From positions 1-41,190 of the forward strand of contig PCCP01000115.1 in NCBI GenBank assembly GCA_002731775.1: 41,190 bases of DNA, in the 5' to 3' direction. The notes beneath the pieces were generated by a model that saw only the letters and a program-made list of their open reading frames with translations, was not told where the DNA came from and did not search any database. Positions within the stretch are counted from its first letter, which is position 1; every line of letters starts with the position of its first letter. Source of the DNA: Gammaproteobacteria bacterium. GTDB taxonomy: Bacteria > Pseudomonadota > Gammaproteobacteria > Pseudomonadales > Pseudohongiellaceae. Below are positions 32,852 through 40,630 of the stretch, one piece after another. Made by a program: the position numbers and the translations under genes.

Positions 32852-32906
32852 AGTCCGAGTATTCTCCGGCACCGCGCCGGCACTATTCTTACACGAGAAA
32901 ATCAAT

Positions 32907-33323
32907 ATGAGCGAAGTAAGCGATGAAAGCGGGAGCGAGGACAAAACTGTAGAAGCATCAAACATCGGCCGCGTCGAATGGATAGATCTCAGTGTCGATG
33001 ATGCCTCGCGGATAAAAGACTTCTACTGCGCGATCGTGGGCTGGTCCAGCACCGAGGTGGAAATGGGTTCCTACAACGACTTCAACATCAATCTACCCGG
33101 CACCCAGGATACCATCGCCGGCATCTGTCATGCCCGTGGTAGCAACGCCAATCTACCCAGCCAGTGGCTTATCTATGTGCGCGTTGAGAGCGTAAAAGCC
33201 AGTGCGATACAATGTGAAAAACTCGGCGGGAAAATTTTAGACGGACCACGCAGAATGGGAGGCAGCAATTTTTGTGTGATTGAAGATCCTGCGGGCGCCG
33301 TAATGGCGCTGATGTCCGACTGA
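32907..33323 (+). CDS. VOC-family (glyoxalase/bleomycin-resistance fold) protein
   Basis: A 138-residue cytoplasmic protein with one vicinal-oxygen-chelate domain: VEWIDLSVDDASRIKDFYCAIVGW (23-46) is the first beta-alpha-beta unit, and FCVIEDPAGAVMALM at the end the last. An acidic tail of about 18 residues precedes the domain. VOC proteins use a metal to act on small oxygenated molecules; the substrate is not evident. It lies just downstream of the PQQ genes and 17 bases before the MOSC gene, so it may detoxify or process an aldehyde made by them. Confidence 0.83.
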   Translation: MSEVSDESGSEDKTVEASNIGRVEWIDLSVDDASRIKDFYCAIVGWSSTEVEMGSYNDFNINLPGTQDTIAGICHARGSNANLPSQWLIYVRVESVKASAIQCEKLGGKILDGPRRMGGSNFCVIEDPAGAVMALMSD

Positions 33324-33340
33324 GTGCCTGAGGTGTGGAT

Positions 33341-33805
33341 ATGACTGGGAAAATTGAGAGAATTTATATTGCCAGCGAAAGCCGGGGCGCCATAAAGCAG
33401 CTCATGTCTGTGACCTTGGAAGCTGGCAAAGGCATAATCGGCGATCGTTACCACAGCAAAGCCGAGAAGCTGATCGCCGCCGGCAAACGCATTCCTGACA
33501 ATCATTTGACCCTGATAGCAAAGGAAGAGCTGGACAAATTTTTGTCAAAGCACGACGTCACTATCGATTATGGTGATTTTCGCCGCAGTATAATCACCAG
33601 TGGTATCGATCTCAATGCCCTGGTAGGCAAAAAATTCTCTATCGCAGATGTCATCTGCATGGGCGTGCAGTTGTGCGAGCCCTGTGCTTTCCTGGCCGCA
33701 TCCGTGCACAACGCGTTGCTACCTGACCTGGTTCACAAGGGCGGACTGAGAGCCATAATAGTGAGTGGGGGTAATATTCAAACGGGGGATGAAATCAGGT
33801 CTTAA
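33341..33805 (+). CDS. MOSC-domain protein
   Basis: A 154-residue MOSC-domain protein. GIIGDRYHSKA near residues 33-43 and the Cys-rich LCEPCAFLAAS at about 110-120 are the conserved MOSC signatures; the Cys is the residue thought to carry sulfur or bind molybdenum cofactor. It is a small stand-alone MOSC protein, like YiiM-type detoxifying reductases, with no separate redox domain. The ATG at 33341 has GAGGTG 5 bases upstream; a GTG two codons earlier is possible. It ends 3 bases before the membrane-protein gene, so the two are tightly coupled. Confidence 0.85.
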   Translation: MTGKIERIYIASESRGAIKQLMSVTLEAGKGIIGDRYHSKAEKLIAAGKRIPDNHLTLIAKEELDKFLSKHDVTIDYGDFRRSIITSGIDLNALVGKKFSIADVICMGVQLCEPCAFLAASVHNALLPDLVHKGGLRAIIVSGGNIQTGDEIRS

Positions 33806-33808
33806 CAC

Positions 33809-34291
33809 ATGGAATATTTGGACAAATTGAAACTGCGGCAAAACCTGGCTATGCGGCCCCATTGGATGAACGGGCTGCTGTTGTTCTGTGCCTTCATGAC
33901 ATTTATCTATCTACCCTGGGATCTGTTTGTTAAACCGGTGGTTGAAGACCAGGAAGTATGGTTCGGTTACACGTTCACCGGCTGGTTCGCCAAGGCCACC
34001 GGGTTTTTGCATTGGCTGGTTTATGGCGCCGGCAGCTGGGGATTCTGGAAAATGAAATCCTGGTTGTTTCCCTGGGCCAGCCTCTACATAGCGCAGATCG
34101 CCATCGGTATGTTTGTCTGGAGTTTTCTCAGTGATGAGGGCCCGGGAATCGCGATTGGTTTGATCACCGCCATACCGTTTGCACTTCTGGCGGTAGCGCT
34201 GTGGCGTGCAAAAAGCAGATTCTCAAGCGACGCCGTTAAAATACAGAATGAACAGATGCCGGAGCCGGAGGCAGATTCAGGCCGTGAATAA
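33809..34291 (+). CDS. four-helix integral membrane protein, unknown function
   Basis: A 160-residue membrane protein with hydrophobic helices at about 21-41, 64-82, 88-108 and 113-135, and a charged cytoplasmic tail. Aromatic-rich turns (WDLFVKPVVEDQEVWFGYTF, GAGSWGFWKM) are conspicuous. It lies between a MOSC gene (3-base gap) and the exported metallo-hydrolase, whose start overlaps its stop by 8 bases, so it is in the middle of one operon. I do not recognise the family. Confidence 0.75.
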   Translation: MEYLDKLKLRQNLAMRPHWMNGLLLFCAFMTFIYLPWDLFVKPVVEDQEVWFGYTFTGWFAKATGFLHWLVYGAGSWGFWKMKSWLFPWASLYIAQIAIGMFVWSFLSDEGPGIAIGLITAIPFALLAVALWRAKSRFSSDAVKIQNEQMPEPEADSGRE

Positions 34292-35219
34292 CTGCATAAG
34301 ACAATCCGTGATTCTGGTCGCTATGGTTTTTACTGCTTGCTTTACGGCTGCTGCCGATGACGAACCCTATCTCTATATTCTTGGGGTAGTGCAGGATGCA
34401 GCTTATCCCCAGACCGGATGCTATCAGCCACACTGCCTGCCTGGATGGGAAGATGCCAGGCGCAGGCGGGGAGCGACCGCGCTAGCCCTGATCGATCCTG
34501 TGACAGACAGAAAATTTATTTTTGAGGCCACGCCCAATTTCCCGGCACAGCTTTATCAATTGGAAATTGAAGCACCGAGTGATGTATTCGAGCTCGCTGG
34601 TATTTTTCTTACCCACGCACATATTGGTCACTATGCCGGACTCATGTTTCTAGGGCATGAAGCCATGGGCGCATCCAATGTGCCAGTCTATGCCATGCCG
34701 CGCATGAACGAGTATTTGAAAAGCAACGGCCCCTGGAGTCAGTTGGTAAAATTTGGCAATATTGCATTACACCCGCTGCAGTATGGACAGGAAGTTCGGC
34801 TCTCCGAATTGCTGGTGACACCTTTTGCGGTGCCACATCGGGACGAGTATTCCGAGACAGTAGGTTATCGCATTGAGGGTCCAAACAAGACCGCGGTCTT
34901 TATTCCGGATATCAACCGGTGGTCAGAATGGGATAGGGACATCGCCGAGTTGGTAAAATCGGTGGACTATGCGCTGATCGACGCGACGTTTTACGCGGAT
35001 GGGGAATTGCCCGGCCGCGATATGTCGCAAATCCTCCACCCCTTCGTAACAGACAGTATGGAAGTATTTGCAGATTTCTCCAGAGCAGATCGAGCTAAGG
35101 TGTGGTTCATTCACATGAATCATACCAACCCCTTATTAAATGCTGAAAGCGAACAGAGTCGGTTTGTGAAATCGGAAGGATTTAATATTGCGGTGGAGGA
35201 AACCAAACTTCCCCTGTAA
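34284..35219 (+). CDS. exported PqqB-like metallo-beta-lactamase-fold hydrolase
   Basis: A 311-residue protein with a signal peptide (cleavage near TAAADD, about residue 25) and an MBL fold like that of PqqB. The motif at 111-116 is HAHIGH: the Asp of the usual HxHxDH is replaced by Gly. Other likely ligands are His in VPHRDE (near 195), Asp in IPDINR and His in FIHMNHTNP near the end. DATFYADGELPGRDMSQI is close to PqqB. Start: GTG at 34284, overlapping the previous gene by 8 bases (GTGAATAA); the frame stays open to 34206, but only this start gives a signal peptide. Cytoplasmic PqqB hydroxylates a PQQ precursor. Export, plus PQQ enzymes in the same strand, suggests a different or additional substrate. 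Confidence 0.85.
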   Translation: MNNCIRQSVILVAMVFTACFTAAADDEPYLYILGVVQDAAYPQTGCYQPHCLPGWEDARRRRGATALALIDPVTDRKFIFEATPNFPAQLYQLEIEAPSDVFELAGIFLTHAHIGHYAGLMFLGHEAMGASNVPVYAMPRMNEYLKSNGPWSQLVKFGNIALHPLQYGQEVRLSELLVTPFAVPHRDEYSETVGYRIEGPNKTAVFIPDINRWSEWDRDIAELVKSVDYALIDATFYADGELPGRDMSQILHPFVTDSMEVFADFSRADRAKVWFIHMNHTNPLLNAESEQSRFVKSEGFNIAVEETKLPL

Positions 35220-35410
35220 GAAATGCATTGGCTATCTACCGGCGTACCGGGCGCATTAATACAGAGTAGGCGCACACTGCATGGGAGCACAGTCAGTTTC
35301 ATAGAAGGCTGCCAGCATATTCAGTTTCCATTCATACTGTTCAAGTAATATCACTGTAGAGAAGTTTTGTTAGTCATCACAGGCTCTGCTAATACACACG
35401 GGTGCGTGTT

Positions 35411-35902
35411 ATGAAAAAGCTGATAATAGGTGTTTTCCTGATCGCGGCGCTGATTCTTGCACAGACGGCGTCGGCAGATAGTCGCCATTATCGTCGTGGC
35501 TATGATCTCCATGGCTATAGTAGTCATTATTATCCAAGGGGAAATCCTTATCATTTCGGCTATTCTCGGCGCTACTATTCTCCGGGGAGTTATTATGGTG
35601 GCGGCCACTTTGGTTCCTCCTACGGCAACTACGGATATCGTCGGCATCGTCGCCATAATGACCTCGGCTATCTGGTTGGGGGCCTGGTGCTGGGTTCACT
35701 GCTGAGTTCCTCCAGTTATCGCGAGCCGCGTACTCGAACCCGGGAAGTCGTCTATGTGAAGCGGTCGGCCAGCCGTTCTACACCGCTCAATACCGGGAGG
35801 CGTCTACTGAAGGACCTTGAGGGCAATTGTTTCGAGCGAAAAATCGATGGCAATGACAATGAAATTCGAGTTCAACTGGAAGCGTCAGAGTGTAACTTCT
35901 AA
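35411..35902 (+). CDS. secreted Tyr/Gly/His-rich protein
   Basis: A 163-residue protein with a signal peptide (MKKLIIGVFLIAALILAQTASA, cleavage after residue 22). The next 65 residues are low complexity, rich in Tyr, Gly, His, Ser and Arg (for example YYSPGSYYGGGHFGSSYG). A glycine-containing hydrophobic segment follows (GYLVGGLVLGSLLSSSS), then a charged C-terminal part with two Cys (NCFERK and ASECNF) that could pair. Start: ATG at 35411; a GTG at 35402 is possible. It could be an envelope or surface structural protein. I do not recognise a named family. Confidence 0.68.
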   Translation: MKKLIIGVFLIAALILAQTASADSRHYRRGYDLHGYSSHYYPRGNPYHFGYSRRYYSPGSYYGGGHFGSSYGNYGYRRHRRHNDLGYLVGGLVLGSLLSSSSYREPRTRTREVVYVKRSASRSTPLNTGRRLLKDLEGNCFERKIDGNDNEIRVQLEASECNF

Positions 35903-36010
35903 ACCAGATCTGGGATCAAGCCAGAGTATCTAGAGAAATTCATAGTATTCGCGCTCCGGCTTTTCTGTTTTACTAGCACTGCTTTTATTGACAAGGAAGA
36001 GGCCAGTGCA

Positions 36011-36826
36011 TTGAAACTGACCATGAAAACTGGCTTGCTCCTCCTCCTAAGTGCCTGCTTTTTGATGACTTGCACCACTTCGCCCCTGAATCGGCGACAG
36101 ATGGTTATCTATTCCGAAGCCGAGATGACGCAACAGGGGGAGCAAACTTATCGGCAGATGCAGCAGCAATTACCTATTTCTACTGATACCCGTGAAACCC
36201 GGTATATTCAATGTGTAACCGATTACGTGGTGGCGGCGCTGGAGCCGGTAGAGCGCGGTAATTATGTCTGGGAAGTCACTGTTTTCGACGATGAGCAGGC
36301 CAATGCCTTCGCCCTGCCGGGGGGCAAAATTGGCATCTATAATGGCTTGCTGGACATCGCCGTCACCCCGCCCCAGCTAGCCAGCGTCATCGCCCATGAA
36401 GTCGGTCATGTGCTGGCCAATCATAGTAACGAGCGAGCCAGCCAGGCTGCGCTGCGCAATGTAGGTCTTGCCGCGGCTCAGATTCTGGGCGCCTCCAGTT
36501 CAGCCATAGAAGCCATCGACGTGGGCAGTCGCTATGGCATCTTCCTGCCCTTTAATCGCACCCAGGAAATTGAAGCCGATACGATTGGTGTGATGCTGAT
36601 GGCAAGGGCTGGCTTCGACCCGGAAGCAAGCATCACGCTATGGCAGAACATGGTGGTAACTGCTGGGCCCAGTCCACCCCAGTTGCTCTCTACCCACCCT
36701 TCTCCGGCCTCCCGTATGAGCGAACTCCGGCAGTTGATGGAGCCGGCAGTGGCAATACGAAATTCCGCTAATTCCCGCGGTATCAATCCGGACTGCGTGG
36801 CGCCGGGAAACAATCTGCCATTCTAG
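36011..36826 (+). CDS. M48-family metalloprotease lipoprotein
   Basis: A 271-residue zinc protease of the M48C/LoiP-YggG kind. The lipoprotein signal ends at lipobox LMTC (Cys21). The zinc site is HEVGH at 129-133, with Glu188 in EIEADTIG as third ligand; STHPSPASRM near residue 235 is the typical M48C follow-on motif. Members cut misfolded outer-membrane proteins in the periplasm. The start may be TTG at 36011 (GGAAGAGG 9 bases upstream) or ATG at 36023; both keep the lipobox. It stands alone between the low-complexity protein and the sulfatase. Confidence 0.88.
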   Translation: MKLTMKTGLLLLLSACFLMTCTTSPLNRRQMVIYSEAEMTQQGEQTYRQMQQQLPISTDTRETRYIQCVTDYVVAALEPVERGNYVWEVTVFDDEQANAFALPGGKIGIYNGLLDIAVTPPQLASVIAHEVGHVLANHSNERASQAALRNVGLAAAQILGASSSAIEAIDVGSRYGIFLPFNRTQEIEADTIGVMLMARAGFDPEASITLWQNMVVTAGPSPPQLLSTHPSPASRMSELRQLMEPAVAIRNSANSRGINPDCVAPGNNLPF

Positions 36827-36987
36827 GGAGCTTGTTTACTCCACTGGCCAGGGGTCGCTGAGTAGCAGCGGTTCAAAATCAACTTTTGAATTTTGGAATA
36901 GCTGGTTGTCGCTGTTATGTTCTTTTACAAAGCTGTCCGCTTGTAATACCTTGTCTGTCAGAATAATAAATCTGGAGATGAACTGCC

Positions 36988-38319
36988 TTGCGCCACTCAA
37001 ATTCAACGATCCTGTTAGCTCTCTTGCTGTTGCTGCCGGGCTTTGCCAGCAATGTTATGGCACAAGCTTCCCAGCGTCCCAATTTCATCGTAGTCATGGC
37101 GGATGACCTGGGCTACGGCGATCTTGGCATCTATGGCTCTACTCTCATCGATACACCAAATATCGATCTGATGGCATTACAGGGCATGCGGCTGAATTCC
37201 TTCTATTCCAGCGCCAATGTCTGTACCGCGGCGCGGGGAGGATTACTGACGGGTCGATATCCAATCCGCCTGAACCTGGTAAGCGATGTTGCCAGACCAA
37301 CTAACGAGATTCATATTGCCAGGGATGAAATTACCCTGGCCGAGGCGCTTAAAGAACTGGGCTACAGCACTGCCCTGTTTGGCAAGTGGCATCTCGGCAG
37401 CCGCCTGGAGTGGTCCCCGATCCACCACGGTTTCGATGAGTTTTATGGCGTCCTGCATAGCAACGACATGACACCGCTGGAGTTGTATAACGGCGAGCAG
37501 GTGATAGAAGACCCGGTAGACCAAACTACCTTGACCCAGCGCTACACGGCAGAGGCGTTGCGCTTTATCGAAGATAACCGGGATAATCCTTTCTTTCTCT
37601 ATTTGCCTCATAGCTTCCCCCATGTACCGCTGTTCGTTTCCGATCAGTTTACTGGTCAATCTGATGCCGGACTCTACGGCGACGTGGTGGAGACGATTGA
37701 CTGGAGCATGGGCAGGATCCTGGACCAGGTGAAAGCATTGGGGCTGGACGACAATACCCTGATTATTTTCACCTCCGACAACGGCCCCTGGTTTGAAGGC
37801 AGTTCCGGTCCCTTTCGTGATCGTAAGGCCAGTTCCTGGGAAGGCGGATTGCGAGTCCCGTTTATCGCGCGCTGGCCCTCGGTTATCGCACCGGGTTCGG
37901 TGAGTCATGAACCCGCTATGGGGATCGATATATTCCCCACTCTGGTTAAATTGGCCGGCGGCACCCTGCCAGACGACCGCGAGATCGATGGGAAAAGCAT
38001 AATGCCCATGTTGTCACAAAATGCCGCTACCCCTCATGAAGCCCTGTACCTGTTCAATAAAGATCGCATCGCCGGCGTTCGCAGTGGCAGGTGGAAACTG
38101 GTGGTGGAGTCATTCTATCGATCGGTGTTGGTAAGTTTCGATCACCCGGACTCCTACTATGCCCCGCTGGGCTTACTGTTCGACCTGGAACTCGACCCCA
38201 CCGAAACCTATAGCTACACCCGTGAAAATCCGGAAGTGGCAGCCAGGCTGCGAGGCTACCTGGAACGGGGCCAACAGGCCCTGAACACCACCGTACTCCA
38301 GCAAATGTGGAATCGCTGA
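36988..38319 (+). CDS. type I sulfatase (arylsulfatase family), exported
   Basis: A 443-residue sulfatase with a signal peptide (cleavage near VMAQA, about residue 26). Asp39-Asp40 (MADDLGYGD) bind Ca; Cys79 in CTAARGGLLTGR (79-90) is the residue converted to formylglycine; FGKWHLG at about 130 and TSDNGPW near 264 supply the other active-site residues. The pentapeptide is CTAAR, whereas most are C-X-P-S-R or C-X-A-S-R. It would remove sulfate esters from glycans or small molecules in the periplasm. A maturase is needed and is not in the window. The start is TTG with GGAG 10 bases upstream. It precedes the sugar-oxidation genes on the same strand. Confidence 0.88.
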   Translation: MRHSNSTILLALLLLLPGFASNVMAQASQRPNFIVVMADDLGYGDLGIYGSTLIDTPNIDLMALQGMRLNSFYSSANVCTAARGGLLTGRYPIRLNLVSDVARPTNEIHIARDEITLAEALKELGYSTALFGKWHLGSRLEWSPIHHGFDEFYGVLHSNDMTPLELYNGEQVIEDPVDQTTLTQRYTAEALRFIEDNRDNPFFLYLPHSFPHVPLFVSDQFTGQSDAGLYGDVVETIDWSMGRILDQVKALGLDDNTLIIFTSDNGPWFEGSSGPFRDRKASSWEGGLRVPFIARWPSVIAPGSVSHEPAMGIDIFPTLVKLAGGTLPDDREIDGKSIMPMLSQNAATPHEALYLFNKDRIAGVRSGRWKLVVESFYRSVLVSFDHPDSYYAPLGLLFDLELDPTETYSYTRENPEVAARLRGYLERGQQALNTTVLQQMWNR

Positions 38320-38385
38320 CCCCAGCATTATGAAAACTGTAGAAGGACCTATCCTATTCCTGGCGCAAATCGCCGATGACACAGC

Positions 38386-38399
38386 GAATACGCGTATTC
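38386..38399. promoter_or_regulatory. 14-bp palindrome before the Gfo/Idh gene
   Basis: GAATACGCGTATTC is a perfect palindrome with a central CG, ending 10 bases before the ATG at 38410. Placement over the ribosome-binding region, and LacI-like symmetry, make it a candidate operator. No regulator is encoded nearby. Confidence 0.4.
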
Positions 38400-38409
38400 C
38401 GGATATCCC

Positions 38410-39561
38410 ATGACCGTTGCAAAAATCAGATTAGGCATGGTGGGCGGCGGCCAAGGCGCCTTCATCGGCGCCGTACATCGCATTGCGGCGCGCCTCGATA
38501 ATCGCTACGAGCTGGTTGCCGCTGCTCTCAGTGCCGACGCCAAGCGCGCCACCGAATCCGCCGCAGAGGTGGGTATCGCCAGCGCTCGCAGCTATACAGA
38601 CTTCAGGGTGATGGCGAAGAAAGAAGCCAGCCGGAAAGATGGCATCGAAGCCGTAGTCATCGTCACCCCAAACCACCTGCATTTCGACGCGGCCCGGGCC
38701 TTTCTCGAAGCCGGCATCCACGTCATCTGCGACAAGCCGCTTACCTCAACACTGGAAGACGCGGAAATCCTGGTCAAGCTGGTAGCAGAGCGCGACCTGC
38801 TCTTCGCCGTCACCTATAACTACAGCGGCTACCCCATGGTGCGCGAGGCCAGAGAAATGATAAGCGCCGGCGCCCTGGGTGCTATCCGCGTCATCCAGAT
38901 CGAGTACGCCCAGGACTGGCTCGCCACCAACATCGAAACCACAGGCCAGAAACAGGCCACCTGGCGCACCGATCCAGCCCGAGCCGGCGCCGGTGGTGCA
39001 ATCGGCGATATCGGCAGCCATGCCTTCCATCTCTCGGAGTTCATCAGCGGGCTGGAAGTCACTTCCCTGCTCGCGGATCTGGATGCCTTCGTCGCTGGTC
39101 GCACACTCGATGACAACGCCCACATACTCCTGCATTTCAACAATGGCGCCAGCGGCATGTTGTGGGTAAGCCAGGTCGCCAGCGGCAAGGAGAATGGTCT
39201 GAGAATTCGAATCTACGGCGGCAAGGCTGGACTGGAGTGGGCACAGGAAGATCCCAACTACCTCCAGTTCACCCCCCTGGGCGCGCCCAGACAAATCCTG
39301 AGTAGAGGCGGAGCCGCCACCAGCGCCGCCGCCATCGCGGCGACCCGCATTCCCGCGGGCCACCCCGAGGGGTTTTTAGAGGGCTTCGCCAATCTCTACC
39401 GGGAATTTGCCGATGAGATCGTGGCACACCGGGATGGCACGGCGCTCGACTGCGTATCTCTGGTACCGACAATTGAAGATGGCTTGAAGGGAATGCGCTT
39501 CATAGAGAAAGCGGTAGCATCCAACAACGCGGGCAATATCTGGCAAAGTTTGGATTCCTAG
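38410..39561 (+). CDS. Gfo/Idh/MocA-family oxidoreductase
   Basis: A 383-residue NAD(P)-dependent sugar or inositol dehydrogenase. The Rossmann loop is GMVGGGQGAFIGA at 9-21; Asp108-Lys109-Pro110 (CDKPLT) is the catalytic EKP-type motif with Asp in place of Glu; Asp200 and His204 (GDIGSHAFHL) are the usual general base and active-site His. No signal peptide, so cytoplasmic. It is followed by a TIM-barrel isomerase and a GMC oxidoreductase, genes that in many marine and soil bacteria handle 3-keto sugars and inositols. No clear ribosome-binding site was seen. Confidence 0.9.
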   Translation: MTVAKIRLGMVGGGQGAFIGAVHRIAARLDNRYELVAAALSADAKRATESAAEVGIASARSYTDFRVMAKKEASRKDGIEAVVIVTPNHLHFDAARAFLEAGIHVICDKPLTSTLEDAEILVKLVAERDLLFAVTYNYSGYPMVREAREMISAGALGAIRVIQIEYAQDWLATNIETTGQKQATWRTDPARAGAGGAIGDIGSHAFHLSEFISGLEVTSLLADLDAFVAGRTLDDNAHILLHFNNGASGMLWVSQVASGKENGLRIRIYGGKAGLEWAQEDPNYLQFTPLGAPRQILSRGGAATSAAAIAATRIPAGHPEGFLEGFANLYREFADEIVAHRDGTALDCVSLVPTIEDGLKGMRFIEKAVASNNAGNIWQSLDS

Positions 39562-39581
39562 CATCGAAGCTAGTGGCGGGA

Positions 39582-39662
39582 GAGCTGGGCTTGGAGCTGT
39601 TTTCCCGTTCCGTTGGGCCATCCCTGGCGCTAGTCACTAGAAAACAATCCCAAGCCCAACTC
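39582..39662. repeat. 81-base inverted repeat after the Gfo/Idh gene
   Basis: The 23-base arms at 39582-39604 and 39640-39662 match at 19 positions as inverted copies (core TGGGCTTGG against CCAAGCCCA), around a 35-base loop. It starts 20 bases past the stop codon. The lack of a T-run argues against a simple intrinsic terminator; an mRNA-stabilising or attenuating hairpin is more likely. Confidence 0.55.
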
Positions 39663-39747
39663 GCTTGAAGCATCCAGCCAGATTTAGGCTCTATTTTATC
39701 GTTTTCTGATTAGATACACTGCATGTCCGACTAGCGGGAATAACATA

Positions 39748-40602
39748 ATGAATAAGCAGATTTTGAAGCATGCTCAATCCAGACGTAACTTTCTAAAAAC
39801 CGCCGCCATTGCCGGCGTCGCCGCGGCCGCCCCCTGGCAGCGAGTTCTGGCGCAGAGCCGCCGCGTCGGCAGTATCGGCCTGCAACTGTATTCCTTGCGC
39901 AGGGAGATGGGACAGGATTTCGAAGGCACACTGAGTCGACTTGCCGAGTTAGGTTTCGAGGAAATGGAGTTTGCCGGCTATTTCGACAAGTCGCCGGCAG
40001 AAGTTCGGCGCATTCTCGATGGTGTCGGCATGACATCTCCAGCAGCGCATATCCAACTCACTGCAATTCGGGAAAACCTCGAACGCGAGATCGAAACCGC
40101 CGCCAGCATCGGTCAAAAATATATAGTGGTCCCCTCCGTACCGGGTAATGAACGCTCCATCGACGACTATCAACGCCACGCCGACTTGCTGAATCGCGCC
40201 GGTGAGGCCGGCAAGGCTGTCGGCATCCAAATGGGTTATCACAATCACAACTTCGAGTTTGAAGAGCAAGCTGGCAAGACCGGTTATGACACCTTGCTGA
40301 ATTCGACCGAACCGGAGCTGGTGAAAATGGAGATGGATTTGTACTGGATCGTGGACGCCGGTGAAGACCCGATTCCCTACTTCGAGAAGCATCCCGGTCG
40401 TTTCGCGATGTTGCACGTGAAGGACCGTGCAGGCGATGGCAGCATGGTAGACGTGGGCCGGGGCGGAATCGATTTCGCCAAGCTATTCAGTTACGCCGAT
40501 GTCGCCGGATTCGAACACTATTTTATCGAGCATGATAATCCCGACGATGGCATCAACTCGATCGCATACAGTTACAACAATCTCAGTCGCATCCGCTTTT
40601 AG
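39748..40602 (+). CDS. Tat-exported TIM-barrel sugar isomerase/epimerase
   Basis: A 284-residue AP-endonuclease-2 family (xylose isomerase-like) protein with a twin-arginine signal: SRRNFLK at 11-17, then an Ala-rich stretch to about residue 36. The mature barrel has the family's metal ligands in FEEMEFAGYF, MGYHNHNFEF, EMDLYWIVDAG, MLHVKDRAGDG and YFIEHDNP. Members act on sugar or inositol keto forms (isomerases, epimerases, dehydratases and keto-glycoside lyases). Export is unusual for a metabolic isomerase and places its step in the periplasm. It is 28 bases before a GMC oxidoreductase, a common pairing for periplasmic 3-keto-sugar chemistry. Confidence 0.86.
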   Translation: MNKQILKHAQSRRNFLKTAAIAGVAAAAPWQRVLAQSRRVGSIGLQLYSLRREMGQDFEGTLSRLAELGFEEMEFAGYFDKSPAEVRRILDGVGMTSPAAHIQLTAIRENLEREIETAASIGQKYIVVPSVPGNERSIDDYQRHADLLNRAGEAGKAVGIQMGYHNHNFEFEEQAGKTGYDTLLNSTEPELVKMEMDLYWIVDAGEDPIPYFEKHPGRFAMLHVKDRAGDGSMVDVGRGGIDFAKLFSYADVAGFEHYFIEHDNPDDGINSIAYSYNNLSRIRF

Positions 40603-40630
40603 TGTAGTCCAATAAGGGACAGCAACGTAA

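Noticed and set aside
37243..37908. 221-codon antisense frame inside the sulfatase gene
   Set aside because: The sulfatase reading carries all catalytic motifs; the antisense product has none.
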